In this document: positions 17,602 through 26,519 of the stretch, in pieces
Numbering within the stretch: the stretch's first letter is position 1
Layout: every line of letters starts with the position of its first letter
Assembly: GCF_000734895.2 (NCBI RefSeq)
Contig: NZ_CP011382.1
Location: 5,372,700-5,436,699, forward strand
Source of the DNA: Calothrix sp. 336/3
GTDB lineage: Bacteria; Cyanobacteriota; Cyanobacteriia; Cyanobacteriales; Nostocaceae
DNA: 64,000 bases
Direction of reading: 5' to 3'
Notes under the pieces: generated by a model
The model's input: only the letters and a program-made list of their open reading frames with translations
What the model was told of the DNA's origin: nothing
Databases searched by the model: none
Translations under genes and position numbers: made by a program

Positions 17602-19731
17602 TTAAACACGAGGAGGCAAGAAAGCGATGGGGTTAACAGCACCTTTACCGGAAGGGTGAACCTCAAAGTGTAAGTGAGGACCAGTACTAAAACCAGTACT
17701 ACCCATAGCAGCAATCACTTGACCTTGCTGTACTTGTTGACCTGCTTGTACCATCACGCGGCTATTATGACCATAGCGAGTCAAGCTGCCGTCTGGGTGA
17801 CGAATATCTACAAGGTTGCCATAACCACCATTATTCCAACCAGCTCTTTCAACTACACCTGCTTGTGTAGCATGAATTGGAGTCCCCGTAGAGTTGGCAA
17901 TATCAATACCTCTATGCATTCTGCCCCAGCGTGGACCATAACCAGAGGTGAGAACACCTTTAGCGGGCCAAATGAAACGAGCAGAGATGGTGGGGTTTGT
18001 TTCATCAATTGGTCTGGGTAGGTATCTGTCTACTGCTGCCAGAGGGGGCAATTGAGGAGAAACTGTTCTTCCCCGCATAGAACCAAGAGAACGAGATGCA
18101 TCTGAATCAGAGGGGGGTGCTGCCATTCTCGTGGTGGGGGGAGTCCAGCGAGGTGCAGGTTGACCTGGTAAGAATTCTGGGTTCAGGGGTTCGTTACTGG
18201 GTCTGTTGACTCTGTAGGATGGCTTCACCGGTTGACTGGTGTAGCTGTTGTAGTTATTTCCCATTGGTTTGGGAACGGGAATATAAACCGCCGCTCTATT
18301 TTCATTGATGGTGGTAACAGTTACCGAGGCAGTGGATTGATTATTTTCTTCTGCTTCGTACTGGGTACCAGACTGTTGAGCGCGATATTTGGCTCTTAAT
18401 CTCTCGATTTCAGCTTGTAGAACCCGCAGACGAGGATTGCTTTTCGCATTTTTTGCTCTGTTCTCTGGTCGGCGAGCCAACTGCATTTCTGCAATGACTG
18501 TGGGTACAGGGGTATCACCGCCCATACCATAGGTGGTAGCTGCTGTGGGAACAGTGGGATTAACTGGTAAGTTGACAACACCTGCTTGTGTTTTGGTTGT
18601 AGCTTCTGGAGTAGTTGCTACTGAAGGGGTGACAACAGGGGTATTGTTAACTGCCTGGGGGGTGGGGTTAACAGAAGTGACTGTAACCGAGTTACTGTTA
18701 TTTTTGGCTTCTGCTGGAATTGTCAGCTTTTGGCTGATTTGCAGCTCATTAGGGTTGCTAAGGTTGTTTGCCTTGGCGATCGCGGCTACGGATGTACCAT
18801 GATTCTGGGCGATCGCAGCTAGGGTATCTCCAGGTTTTACCTCATAACCACTACCCACAGGGGTAGCGACTGATGGGGCTATTTGTGGAGTATTAGCAGT
18901 ATTTCTCTGTTTTAATCTGGAAATTAAACGTTCACGGCTAGCCTGAGCCGCAACTTCTGGCTGTTCTGCATCCGCCTTAGGCTGTGCCACTGCCAATGAT
19001 TCTGTTCCCAAATTGACCTGGGATGGGTTTTGGGTCTCCTCAGACCGCAACTCCGCCAAACTAGACTTGAGACTATAGGACTTTTGTTTTAAGCGGTTTA
19101 GGGCGAATTCTTGTTGTGCTTTCAGTTGAGCATTGACATCATTGCTCACTGTACCAACTGTGACTGCCGTTTGTGGTTGTGCAGTTAAATATGTGGTTTG
19201 CCCGCTCACAATAGCTGTGGATGCAGTCTCACCTTGATTATTAGCTGCTGTTAAATTGGTGCTGGGAACAGCGATGTTCAGGCTATTTGCCAAACGTTGC
19301 TGTCTCAAGGTGGCGATTGATGTCGGAACTGACAACCCATTGGCAGCCACTTGTAACTTAGCTCCAAGCCCAGGTACCTGTGAAATTGCAGTCGGTTCCA
19401 CAATGACAGGATTCTCTGGCAGAGTCACTGCGGATGTTGCTTCAGACTCCAGCTTTCTGCTAGGAGCAAATTTCACCTCGGTATCAGCAGCAGGAATAGT
19501 AGAGGCTGTATTTTGATTGCCTACGGGTTCTGCTGCCAGGGCTTGGTCGCTTTGTCGAGTCACCAAGAGACTGGTTGCTCCCATCGATAATGCCAAACCA
19601 ATCATGGCGGCTTTCGTTGGCACCCGGCGATTTGCCCGTGGATTAACTAAATTTACCTGTTCCACCGGAACGTCCTCACTTTGGGTGTTTTCCAGCACAG
19701 CTTTTACTCTTTTTTTCAATGCTCGTTTCAA
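17602..19731 (-). CDS. LysM and M23 metallopeptidase domain protein (peptidoglycan hydrolase)
   Basis: The 709-residue protein is a predicted membrane-anchored or exported endopeptidase of peptidoglycan cross-links. It has a basic N-terminus, a hydrophobic segment at about 40-60 ending in ALAAEP, long Ser/Thr/Asn/Gln-rich linkers, a LysM domain at about 294-337 (YEVKPGDTLAAIAQNHGTS), and a C-terminal M23 domain with the zinc ligands HRGIDIA and HLHFEVHP. The start is TTG at 19731, fixed by a perfect AGGAGG six bases upstream; no nearby ATG fits. A long imperfect hairpin lies about 150-200 bases upstream. It may be regulated from its long leader. Confidence 0.88.
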   Translation of the reverse strand: MKRALKKRVKAVLENTQSEDVPVEQVNLVNPRANRRVPTKAAMIGLALSMGATSLLVTRQSDQALAAEPVGNQNTASTIPAADTEVKFAPSRKLESEATSAVTLPENPVIVEPTAISQVPGLGAKLQVAANGLSVPTSIATLRQQRLANSLNIAVPSTNLTAANNQGETASTAIVSGQTTYLTAQPQTAVTVGTVSNDVNAQLKAQQEFALNRLKQKSYSLKSSLAELRSEETQNPSQVNLGTESLAVAQPKADAEQPEVAAQASRERLISRLKQRNTANTPQIAPSVATPVGSGYEVKPGDTLAAIAQNHGTSVAAIAKANNLSNPNELQISQKLTIPAEAKNNSNSVTVTSVNPTPQAVNNTPVVTPSVATTPEATTKTQAGVVNLPVNPTVPTAATTYGMGGDTPVPTVIAEMQLARRPENRAKNAKSNPRLRVLQAEIERLRAKYRAQQSGTQYEAEENNQSTASVTVTTINENRAAVYIPVPKPMGNNYNSYTSQPVKPSYRVNRPSNEPLNPEFLPGQPAPRWTPPTTRMAAPPSDSDASRSLGSMRGRTVSPQLPPLAAVDRYLPRPIDETNPTISARFIWPAKGVLTSGYGPRWGRMHRGIDIANSTGTPIHATQAGVVERAGWNNGGYGNLVDIRHPDGSLTRYGHNSRVMVQAGQQVQQGQVIAAMGSTGFSTGPHLHFEVHPSGKGAVNPIAFLPPRV

Positions 19732-20564
19732 AGACGACCTCCTATGATCACTAGCGCTTAACTGACCTCGATAATTTTCAGTCGGATACTAGTCAATGAT
19801 TTAGATCACTACGAGAAATAGATCAAGATCACACTCACCAGAGATACTTAGGCAAGATTAACCTGCTTCTCTGATTTAGACAAGTTCACATCATTTAGCA
19901 AAAATTAAATTTTTGTGATGACTTGTCTTAAAGTACCCTATCTTTGCTTTCTACGCACTCCTCACAACCTACGTGTTTTGCTCTTTACAGAGGCTTTAAC
20001 TAATCTTGTTGAAATTTCAACATGACTAGCAAGTAAACATCCACGGAGTTTCCTGTCTGGGCAAGCAACTAAATGCTTGGTCTTTTGGAAAGAACGATAA
20101 CCTGCTTAGTAGATATCTTCAAAGGTTTTTCGCTCTATCCGTCTTCCCAACACGAGACTTTACGTTGATTATTCCCCAAAATACAACCGTATAAACGCTC
20201 AGGCACTTCTACCTTCATCGAATATTTATTGAACCATGGGACTGTCATCATACATGGAAACGCTTGTGATTAGGACTTTCATCGGACTCTATAGGGATAA
20301 TTCCACTTCACCAAAATCTATCATTTTCATTCCCGTCAGTGGCTTTTTATCCATATGAATTTCTTATATAAACCTGCTGTTTTTTCTAAGTAATTATGCT
20401 GCCATCTATTAAATAAAATTTACGCAAACTATATATAGGGATTTTGTATTGCGTTGTACATGTTGATGCATTCTTTAACAAAGAACCATCTGACGTTACA
20501 ATATCCGCCCATGATAAGTAATTTTACTTAATAATTTGATGATTTTGTTATCGGTAAGGAAAAA
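19732..20564. other. Leader/spacer upstream of the M23 peptidase gene
   Basis: About 830 bases lie between the peptidase start and the trmL end, both on the minus strand, so the region should contain the peptidase promoter. A long imperfect hairpin is present at 19878-19928. I see no protein-coding frame with a ribosome binding site. The plus-strand ACTCCTCAC at 19957-19965 resembles the Yfr1 core but lacks the flanking structure. Confidence 0.5.
19878..19928. promoter_or_regulatory. Long imperfect inverted repeat upstream of the M23 peptidase gene
   Basis: AGACAAGT (19878-19885) pairs with ACTTGTCT (19921-19928), and inside it CATCA pairs with TGATG and CAAAAAT pairs with ATTTTTG around a three-base loop. 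About 20 base pairs can form in 51 bases. It could be a leader structure, an operator or a terminator-like stop; there is no T-run on either side. Confidence 0.5.
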
Positions 20565-21026
20565 TTAATCGAGGCATCCTAACTGGCGACGAGCTTCAAA
20601 CAAACCAACTGCAACGCTTACAGAGAGGTTAAGACTGCGTACATGAGGCTCAGTCATGGGGATATACAACAGGTGGTGACAAGCAGATAAAACTGTATCA
20701 GGTAAACCAGTAGTTTCACTGCCAAAAAGTAACCAATCATCGGGTTGGTATTGAAATTTTACGTAATTACAGTTACCACGGACACTGAACCCTAAACATC
20801 TACCGCCGCGTTGTTGATATACATTTGTAAAGGCTGGGATGGACTCGTGGTAGTGGAGTTTGACGTAGGGCCAGTAGTCTAACCCTGCACGCTTGAGATA
20901 GCGATCGCTAATTTCAAATCCGAGGGGTCCAACGAGATGCAGTTCTGTACCTGTAGCCGCGCAGGTACGAGCAATATTACCTGTATTTGGGGGGATGAGT
21001 GGGTTGATTAAGACTACCTGGGGCAT
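20565..21026 (-). CDS. trmL: tRNA (cytidine/uridine-34 2'-O) methyltransferase TrmL
   Basis: TrmL is a SPOUT-fold enzyme that methylates the wobble ribose of tRNA-Leu isoacceptors using SAM. The 153-residue protein shows the family signature: VVLINPLIPPNTGNIARTCA near the start, LLFGSETTGLPD in the middle and IPMTEPHVRSLNLSVSVAVG at the end, which forms the SAM-binding knot. I start at the ATG at 21026; a TTG at 21041 is in frame but adds five residues not typical of the family. No strong ribosome binding site is seen for either. Confidence 0.92.
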   Translation of the reverse strand: MPQVVLINPLIPPNTGNIARTCAATGTELHLVGPLGFEISDRYLKRAGLDYWPYVKLHYHESIPAFTNVYQQRGGRCLGFSVRGNCNYVKFQYQPDDWLLFGSETTGLPDTVLSACHHLLYIPMTEPHVRSLNLSVSVAVGLFEARRQLGCLD

Positions 21027-21420
21027 TGGTTCAGGAAACAAATTTATAGAGAAAAAACAATATACCTGGGCTACAAAATCTATCTAGAGAGGGAGGGAAC
21101 TTATAGTTTTTCTTAATAAATCTCAAATCATAGAAATACATTAGAAATTTAAATATTGTATAAAACAAGCTTTTAAATTTTGAATTAATAAATTCCGGAT
21201 GATTTTGATAAAAAAATCACAAATTGTGGTTTAGTCGTGTCAGCAAAAAAAATTCCTCAGGTATAATACATCTTTTTTGTTCGGAGGAGATATTTATTTT
21301 GATTTTTGAATTTGGATGAGGGGGAGGGGAATAAGCTAATTGTTATCCCCTGTGCATAATTGATGGCGGCTATGTAGTTGACATCGCCTTATTAAGGCTA
21401 GTTGATTGCCTATAAACTGG
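21027..21420. other. AT-rich spacer between trmL and the DUF3177-like gene
   Basis: These 390 bases separate two minus-strand genes and should hold the trmL promoter. The region is AT-rich with several A and T runs. I see no gene, no clear hairpin and no repeat copy. Confidence 0.45.
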
Positions 21421-22014
21421 TTAGTGGGTGGCAGAACGTCCTTGTTTACCGAGTTTGATGAGGACAAAGTAACTGAGATAGAGTACGTAAACTACTAAGC
21501 CCAGAATGCCTAGGAAACCCAGAAAACCTGGTTTGGTATTCATTCCATGGAATATTTCTTTGAATTGTAAAGGTGCTTCAAACCAAACACGGCAAAAGGG
21601 AGTGTTGACAGCAGTTTCGGAGAAAGCGCAGCCTAAGACAAAAGGAATGGTGGCGATCGCCCCTAAAAGACAATACAAACTTGTTGCCCACCGCCAAGCA
21701 GTGAAAACAAATTTTAATCCTCCGTTGGGTTGGTAATCTAGCTCATCGTTCAGATCTACCCAAAACCATAGGGAAACTGGGATTAAGATTCTTGCCATAA
21801 AGCTAGAGATGAAACTTACCCCAAAACCACCAATCATCAGATATACGGTTATTGCCAGTAAGCTAGCGACTCGCCAATAGATAATCAGTAGACGTTGTAT
21901 GCCTTCAGCTTTTTGGACAAATGCCCAAGTGAGGAGAAATAATGGCAAAATTACCGTAAATAACACGGCTAATCGGTAGTCTAACCAGACTAGAGAACGA
22001 AACCAAACTTCCAT
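21421..22014 (-). CDS. Cyanobacterial multi-spanning membrane protein (DUF3177-like)
   Basis: The 197-residue protein has about five hydrophobic segments (LAVLFTVILPLFLLTWAFV, WRVASLLAITVYLMIGGF, MARILIPVSLWFWVDL, LYCLLGAIATIPFVLG, FLGILGLVVYVLYLSYFVLI). Length and pattern agree with DUF3177, a cyanobacterial family of unknown function; I make that match by eye. No neighbouring gene suggests a role. The ATG at 22014 gives a short cytoplasmic N-terminus. Confidence 0.72.
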   Translation of the reverse strand: MEVWFRSLVWLDYRLAVLFTVILPLFLLTWAFVQKAEGIQRLLIIYWRVASLLAITVYLMIGGFGVSFISSFMARILIPVSLWFWVDLNDELDYQPNGGLKFVFTAWRWATSLYCLLGAIATIPFVLGCAFSETAVNTPFCRVWFEAPLQFKEIFHGMNTKPGFLGFLGILGLVVYVLYLSYFVLIKLGKQGRSATH

Positions 22015-22366
22015 AGATTTCTTGAATTAACTGGAATATCTTTTTCGATAAAAACAAAAAAATAAGTAACCTCTAGACTATCAGCTAAATCTTGAGGACT
22101 TCACATTTTCCGACAACAGCAAAACTATATTATATGTAGCTGCTGTTGAATTAGCACATCTCGCTTCCTGATTTATACAGATAAGCTGTTAAGTGCTTGA
22201 CGTGGCATAATTTTCTTTGATACTGGGAAGATTCGAGGGAGTTTGCGGAAATTTCCCCAAGTAGCAAGTGAGATTTTATGCCAGAAAATGTGAGCCTGTA
22301 AGTTATGAGCTAACAGATTGAGTTACTTACTTACGCAGAAAGAATAGTGATTACTAAATTGTTTTT
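22015..22366. other. Spacer between the DUF3177-like gene and cp12
   Basis: This 350-base stretch lies upstream of the DUF3177-like gene and downstream of cp12, both on the minus strand. It should hold the promoter of the former. I see no gene and no strong secondary structure. Confidence 0.45.
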
Positions 22367-22588
22367 TTAGTCATCGTAAACCCGACACTCAGCAGCTTCG
22401 GGGTTGTCATCGCAGTATTGTTCTAGGGAGTTTTTTTGCTTGGTTTGCCGTTGGTGAGAGGCTTCGGCTTGTAATTCTTCGACTGCATCCCAAGCAGCTG
22501 CACACTCCGGAGAGTTGCCACCTGTAACGTCACAGACAGCACGTGCTTGTTCTACTTCTTCTTGGATTTTTTCTTGAATGTCGCTCAT
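22367..22588 (-). CDS. cp12: Calvin cycle regulator CP12
   Basis: CP12 is a small, partly disordered protein that joins GAPDH and phosphoribulokinase into an inactive complex in the dark under redox control. The 73-residue product has the core AAWDAVEELQAEASH, the N-terminal cysteine pair CDVTGGNSPEC and the C-terminal pair CDDNPEAAEC ending VYDD, so both regulatory disulfides can form. I start at the ATG at 22588 (MSDIQEKI); a TTG at 22618 is in frame upstream but atypical. Confidence 0.95.
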   Translation of the reverse strand: MSDIQEKIQEEVEQARAVCDVTGGNSPECAAAWDAVEELQAEASHQRQTKQKNSLEQYCDDNPEAAECRVYDD

Positions 22589-22699
22589 CGCTTTGGTTTT
22601 GTTGTGTGTTGTTAACAACAGTATAGAAAAAGTTTAAGAATGGCAATTATTGCACTATTCCTAACTATTCTAACTAGTCAAGAGATACTTTAGTAATTT

Positions 22700-22819
22700 T
22701 TACCTGTTTTGCAAAGAGCGATCGCCAGGATAGTATCTACCTTGGCTTTGTGGAAGTGGGAGCAATTCTTGTGGCTTCACCCCCATGACAGCAACAATTA
22801 ACGGTAAGTGGTTAGCCAT
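22700..22819 (-). CDS. Possible 39-residue small protein upstream of cp12
   Basis: An ATG at 22819 opens a 40-codon frame ending TAA at 22700-22702. GGGAG lies about seven bases before the ATG, a better ribosome binding site than most genes here show. The product starts MANHLPLIVAVMGVKPQELL and has a Pro/Gln/Arg-rich second half. It has no recognisable family, and chance cannot be excluded because the frame is short. It lies on the same strand as cp12, 111 bases upstream. Confidence 0.35.
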   Translation of the reverse strand: MANHLPLIVAVMGVKPQELLPLPQSQGRYYPGDRSLQNR

Positions 22820-23132
22820 GTTCATCTCCCGAACTTGTTGCAAAAGTTAGGAAGGGAGGAATGGCAGATATTTTGCGTATTATTGAAAGTTTTGACCTTG
22901 GGCGCAAAATTATACAATAATATCTGAATCATCAATAAAAATTAAGTGGCATCAACCAGGTATAAGCCTGTTGAGGATTTAATGGGGGGAATTCTTCAGA
23001 AATCATCACCACACTAGACTTTTATCTATTTTCCAGATGTGACTGGTGAAAATCTTGCAAGATGCCTGAGATTTTTCCCACAATCGAGATATAGAAACCT
23101 CATAGCCTCATAAAGTAAAGATTATAAAACTC
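22820..23132. other. Upstream region of the FIST gene
   Basis: This 310-base spacer lies between the small minus-strand frame and the plus-strand FIST gene. It should hold promoters for both directions. I see no gene, repeat or clear hairpin. Confidence 0.4.
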
Positions 23133-24350
23133 ATGGCAGACCAAATGCAGTGGGCAAATGCCCTATCCAACCGTCCTTCTTTGGAAGCAGCTGTTACAGA
23201 TGTGGTAGAGCGAGCTGTCAAATCTTTGGCTGCTCCTGCGGATTTGGGGATAGTGTTTATTTCCTCTGCTTTTACGAGTGAATATTCGCGGTTATTGCCT
23301 TTGTTGGCGGAAAAGCTTAATGTCCCAGTACTTTTAGGATGTAGTGGTGGTGGGATTGTGGGTACGACTCTGGGGGGAGAAACCCAGGAGTTGGAAGCAG
23401 AACCTGCTTTAAGTTTGACTTTGGCGCATTTACCGGGGGTGAATATTCATCCGTTTTATCTAGAAGCAGATGATTTGCCGGATTTGGATAGTTCACCAGA
23501 TAATTGGGTGAATTTGATTGGTGTACCTGTGACACCGACTCCCCAATTTATTTTATTTTCTGGTTCCTTTGCTTCTGGAATTGCTGATTTATTGCAGGGG
23601 TTAGACTTTGCCTATCCTGGTTCGGTGACTATCGGGGGACAGGCAAGTGGTAATAGTGGTGGAAGGATTGCTTTGTTTCACCAGAACCGATTGTACCGGG
23701 AAGGTGTGGCGGGTGTGGCATTGAGTGGGAATATTGTTTTAGAGACGATTGTTGCCCAGGGATGTCGTCCCATTGGTCAGCCATTCCAAGTGACTAAGGG
23801 CGATCGCAATATAATTCTTGAACTAGATGAACAAGTACCCTTGGTTGTCTTACGCAATTTAATTGCCAGTCTGGATGAGGAAGATAAGAATCTGGCGCAG
23901 CATTCCCTATTTATCGGTCTGGCGATGGATGAGTTTAAAATGTCCTTGCAACAGGGAGATTTTTTAATTCGTCAGATTTTGGGAGTTGATCCATCGGGGG
24001 GAGCGATCGCCATCGGTGATTATGTCCGTTCGGGACAAAGGTTACAATTTCATCTCCGAGATGCCAAAGCATCGGCAGAAGATTTGGAAATTCTCTTGCA
24101 ACGTTACCAACTCCAACATCAATCCTCTGCTTCTGCCATAGGAGCATTAATGTTTGCTTGCCTCGGTAGAGGTGAGTCTCTCTATGGTGAGGCGAATTTT
24201 GACTCCCAACTCTTCCAACGTTACCTCCATAACATTCCCCTAGGAGGCTTTTTCTGCGGGGGGGAAATTGGTCCGGTGAGTGGTAGTACTTTTTTACATG
24301 GGTATACTTCCGTATTCGGTATCTGTCGAGCCCTCGAAGGCAGTAATTAG
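23133..24350 (+). CDS. FIST domain sensory protein
   Basis: FIST (F-box and intracellular signal transduction) proteins are proposed to bind small ligands such as amino acids, often near signalling genes. The 405-residue product has the FIST_N part with LLGCSGGGIVG, a following FSGSFASGIADLLQGL segment, SVTIGGQASGNSGGRIALF, and the FIST_C part ending GGFFCGGEIGPVSGSTFLHGYTSVF with residues typical of the family. No membrane segment or kinase domain is attached. It stands alone between cp12 and a convergent phosphoesterase. Confidence 0.85.
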   Translation: MADQMQWANALSNRPSLEAAVTDVVERAVKSLAAPADLGIVFISSAFTSEYSRLLPLLAEKLNVPVLLGCSGGGIVGTTLGGETQELEAEPALSLTLAHLPGVNIHPFYLEADDLPDLDSSPDNWVNLIGVPVTPTPQFILFSGSFASGIADLLQGLDFAYPGSVTIGGQASGNSGGRIALFHQNRLYREGVAGVALSGNIVLETIVAQGCRPIGQPFQVTKGDRNIILELDEQVPLVVLRNLIASLDEEDKNLAQHSLFIGLAMDEFKMSLQQGDFLIRQILGVDPSGGAIAIGDYVRSGQRLQFHLRDAKASAEDLEILLQRYQLQHQSSASAIGALMFACLGRGESLYGEANFDSQLFQRYLHNIPLGGFFCGGEIGPVSGSTFLHGYTSVFGICRALEGSN

Positions 24351-24398
24351 TAGTCTAGTGGTTCATGTCAAAAGTTGTGATTGCGAAAAATGTGTAGT

Positions 24399-24415
24399 GG
24401 GAGCGTCTTGCTCCC
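24399..24415 (-). repeat. Copy of the GGGAGCGAGACGCTCCC palindrome family (reverse)
   Basis: The plus strand reads GGGAGCGTCTTGCTCCC, preceded by GTAGT and followed by TGATT, which is the reverse orientation of the family consensus with one mismatch in the stem. It lies between the convergent FIST and phosphoesterase genes, where a hairpin could help separate their transcripts. Confidence 0.7.
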
Positions 24416-24537
24416 TGATTTTCAGACTACAGTAAACTATCAAAATTAATGACATCGACTACTAAGTTAGGGATTTTACTGGATTGCACAAACCCCACCT
24501 TGTCCAGAATTAGGTATCTGAAAATACTGTGAAGCAC

Positions 24538-25680
24538 CTATAGTAACAGGGTGGCATAATTATCAATTAACGAAGGTGTACCGCAGGAAGAAACCGCCCC
24601 GTATTTTTGGAAATAGCTGCGAATATCCTGGGGTAGTTGGGGATAATCCATCATCGCATCCCCATCGGCAACCGTTGCCCAAAAATCCCGTAATTTGGGT
24701 GCTAGGGCTTCTGCCTGGGCTTGGGGTAGATTTAAGGGTGGTAGGGAAAGAAATTTGACAATGAAGGGAAAGCTGCGATCGCCCATCCATTTATGGGAAA
24801 GTTGTTGTAATTGGGGAAATTCTGGTACTGATTCCACCCGATAGGAGGAAATTTGTAACCACTCTCGACTGTAATTATCTCGGTGATATTCCAGGATACG
24901 GTAAGGGTGAGGGTAACTGACTAAGGAACCAGTAGTAATGTCATATACACCGTCATCACAAGCAACATCCTGAACATGTAGATGTCCGGTAAATACCAAT
25001 CTCACTCCATAACGCCTCAGGATTTGCAACAACTCTGGAGCATTTTCCACCATATACCGATTTGCCATAGGGTGGCGTAATTGATTTGGTAAATGTTCCA
25101 CCACATTATGGTGTATCATCACCAACACTAACTCATCCGTATTTTCTGATAATACAGTTTCTAACCACCGTAGTTGCTCCCCATCAACTCGTCCAAATTG
25201 CTTACCTTCCTCGTTAAAATAATTGGAATTTAAGCCAATTAATTTCACTCCTGGGAAAATTTGGCAGATATAGTAATGTTTATTAGTATCGGTGTAACCA
25301 AATTTACGATAATACTTCGGAAAATCATCAAAACCAATGGATTGATTATCTGCGTCAAGGACTGGTACATCATGATTTCCCGGCACTACATAGCAAGGAA
25401 AAGGTAATTGAGATAGTTTTTTTTGTAACCAATAATGATTCTCTGGCTCTCCGTGTTGCGTCAAATCACCAGGAAGCAATAAAAAATCTAAATCTAATTG
25501 GGTTAAGTGTTCGAGAACACTTTCAAAAGCTGGAATACTGACTTCAACTAAATGGAAGCGACTAGGATGATTCCAGATGGTGTGAGGTAGTGCAATGTGT
25601 AAATCACTGACTACAGCAAAACGAAAATTGGCAGTCATTGAAGCAATTTTAAAAGTAGAGTGTAAAATCTCTTTTTCCAT
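24538..25680 (-). CDS. Calcineurin-like metallophosphoesterase
   Basis: The 380-residue protein has the complete dimetal phosphoesterase signature: VVSDLHIA, LLLPGDLTQHGE, VVPGNHDVP, MIHHN and FTGHLHVQD. This order is that of class III cyclic-nucleotide phosphodiesterases and related enzymes, but the substrate cannot be told. The C-terminal 120 residues have no known domain. The start may be the ATG at 25680 or a second ATG at 25638 (MTANFRFAVV); neither has a good ribosome binding site. It is divergent from trmB with a 111-base spacer. Confidence 0.85.
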   Translation of the reverse strand: MEKEILHSTFKIASMTANFRFAVVSDLHIALPHTIWNHPSRFHLVEVSIPAFESVLEHLTQLDLDFLLLPGDLTQHGEPENHYWLQKKLSQLPFPCYVVPGNHDVPVLDADNQSIGFDDFPKYYRKFGYTDTNKHYYICQIFPGVKLIGLNSNYFNEEGKQFGRVDGEQLRWLETVLSENTDELVLVMIHHNVVEHLPNQLRHPMANRYMVENAPELLQILRRYGVRLVFTGHLHVQDVACDDGVYDITTGSLVSYPHPYRILEYHRDNYSREWLQISSYRVESVPEFPQLQQLSHKWMGDRSFPFIVKFLSLPPLNLPQAQAEALAPKLRDFWATVADGDAMMDYPQLPQDIRSYFQKYGAVSSCGTPSLIDNYATLLL

Positions 25681-25791
25681 TGAGTATAACGCTGCTTTGT
25701 CGTTATGGGTAAACTTACTAGAGCAAAAATTTAGGTCAATTGAGCTTAATATTTATATACATATATCTTTTCATGTTCAGGAGAAATTTCC

Positions 25792-26427
25792 TTGTCTCGC
25801 GTTCGCGTTCGTCAACACGTTAATCCCCTAGCACAGAAATATCAAGTATCTATTGATGCTTTGAACTGGGAAAAAATTTATACCCATTACCAGCAACCAT
25901 TGCATTTAGATATTGGTTGTGCAAGGGGAAGATTTCTTTGTCAAATGGCAGAAGTTAGCAAAAATTGGAATTTTTTAGGTTTAGAAATTCGTCAACCATT
26001 GGTGGAAGAAGCAAATCGCATTCGTGATGATTTAGACTTAGGCAATTTGCATTATCTTTTTTGTAATGTTAATAATTCTTTACGTTCTCTCCTGTCATCT
26101 CTTCCTAGTCAAACCTTGCAAAGGGTAAGTATTCAATTTCCCGATCCCTGGTTTAAGACTCGTCATGCAAAACGTCGAGTTGTACAACCGGAATTAGTGG
26201 CAGAATTGGCAGAATATCTTGCACCGGGAGGAATTGTTTTTTTACAATCGGATATTGAATTTGTCGCAGTTGAGATGTGCGATCGCTTTGCGAGTCATCC
26301 AATTTTTCAGCGCCAAGGTGGGGGAGAATGGTTATCAGAAAATCCCCTGGCTGTTGCTACCGAAAGAGAGATTGCCACTCAAAATAAGGGAGAACCTGTA
26401 TATCGGGCGATTTTTGTCAAAAGTTAA
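25792..26427 (+). CDS. trmB: tRNA (guanine-N7-)-methyltransferase TrmB
   Basis: TrmB makes m7G46 in tRNA with SAM. The 211-residue product has the SAM site HLDIGCARGRFLCQMA, LGLEIRQPLVEEA, and the catalytic IQFPDPWFKTRHAKRRVVQP, followed by GGIVFLQSDIEFVA. The start is TTG at 25792, supported by AGGAGA seven bases upstream; the sequence SRVRVRQHVNPLAQKYQ at the start fits cyanobacterial homologues. Confidence 0.94.
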   Translation: MSRVRVRQHVNPLAQKYQVSIDALNWEKIYTHYQQPLHLDIGCARGRFLCQMAEVSKNWNFLGLEIRQPLVEEANRIRDDLDLGNLHYLFCNVNNSLRSLLSSLPSQTLQRVSIQFPDPWFKTRHAKRRVVQPELVAELAEYLAPGGIVFLQSDIEFVAVEMCDRFASHPIFQRQGGGEWLSENPLAVATEREIATQNKGEPVYRAIFVKS

Positions 26428-26431
26428 TACC

Positions 26432-26453
26432 TATCCCCAATTTTTGGGGGATA
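26432..26453. terminator. Hairpin between convergent trmB and histidine kinase genes
   Basis: TATCCCC (26432-26438) can pair with GGGGATA near 26447-26453 with a small bulge and a T-rich loop. It lies five bases after the trmB stop and 67 bases before the end of the opposing gene. There is no T-run after the stem, so it is a weak terminator candidate. Confidence 0.4.
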
Positions 26454-26519
26454 TATTGGTGTAGAGATGAAGCTGGGTGGCATTTACGAAAATGTAAATT
26501 TTCATCTCCCAGAAGTGGA

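Noticed and set aside
19957..19965. ACTCCTCAC resembling the Yfr1 sRNA core
   Set aside because: Yfr1 needs the core between two compact hairpins with a terminal T-run; the nearest hairpin is 28 bases away and no terminator follows.
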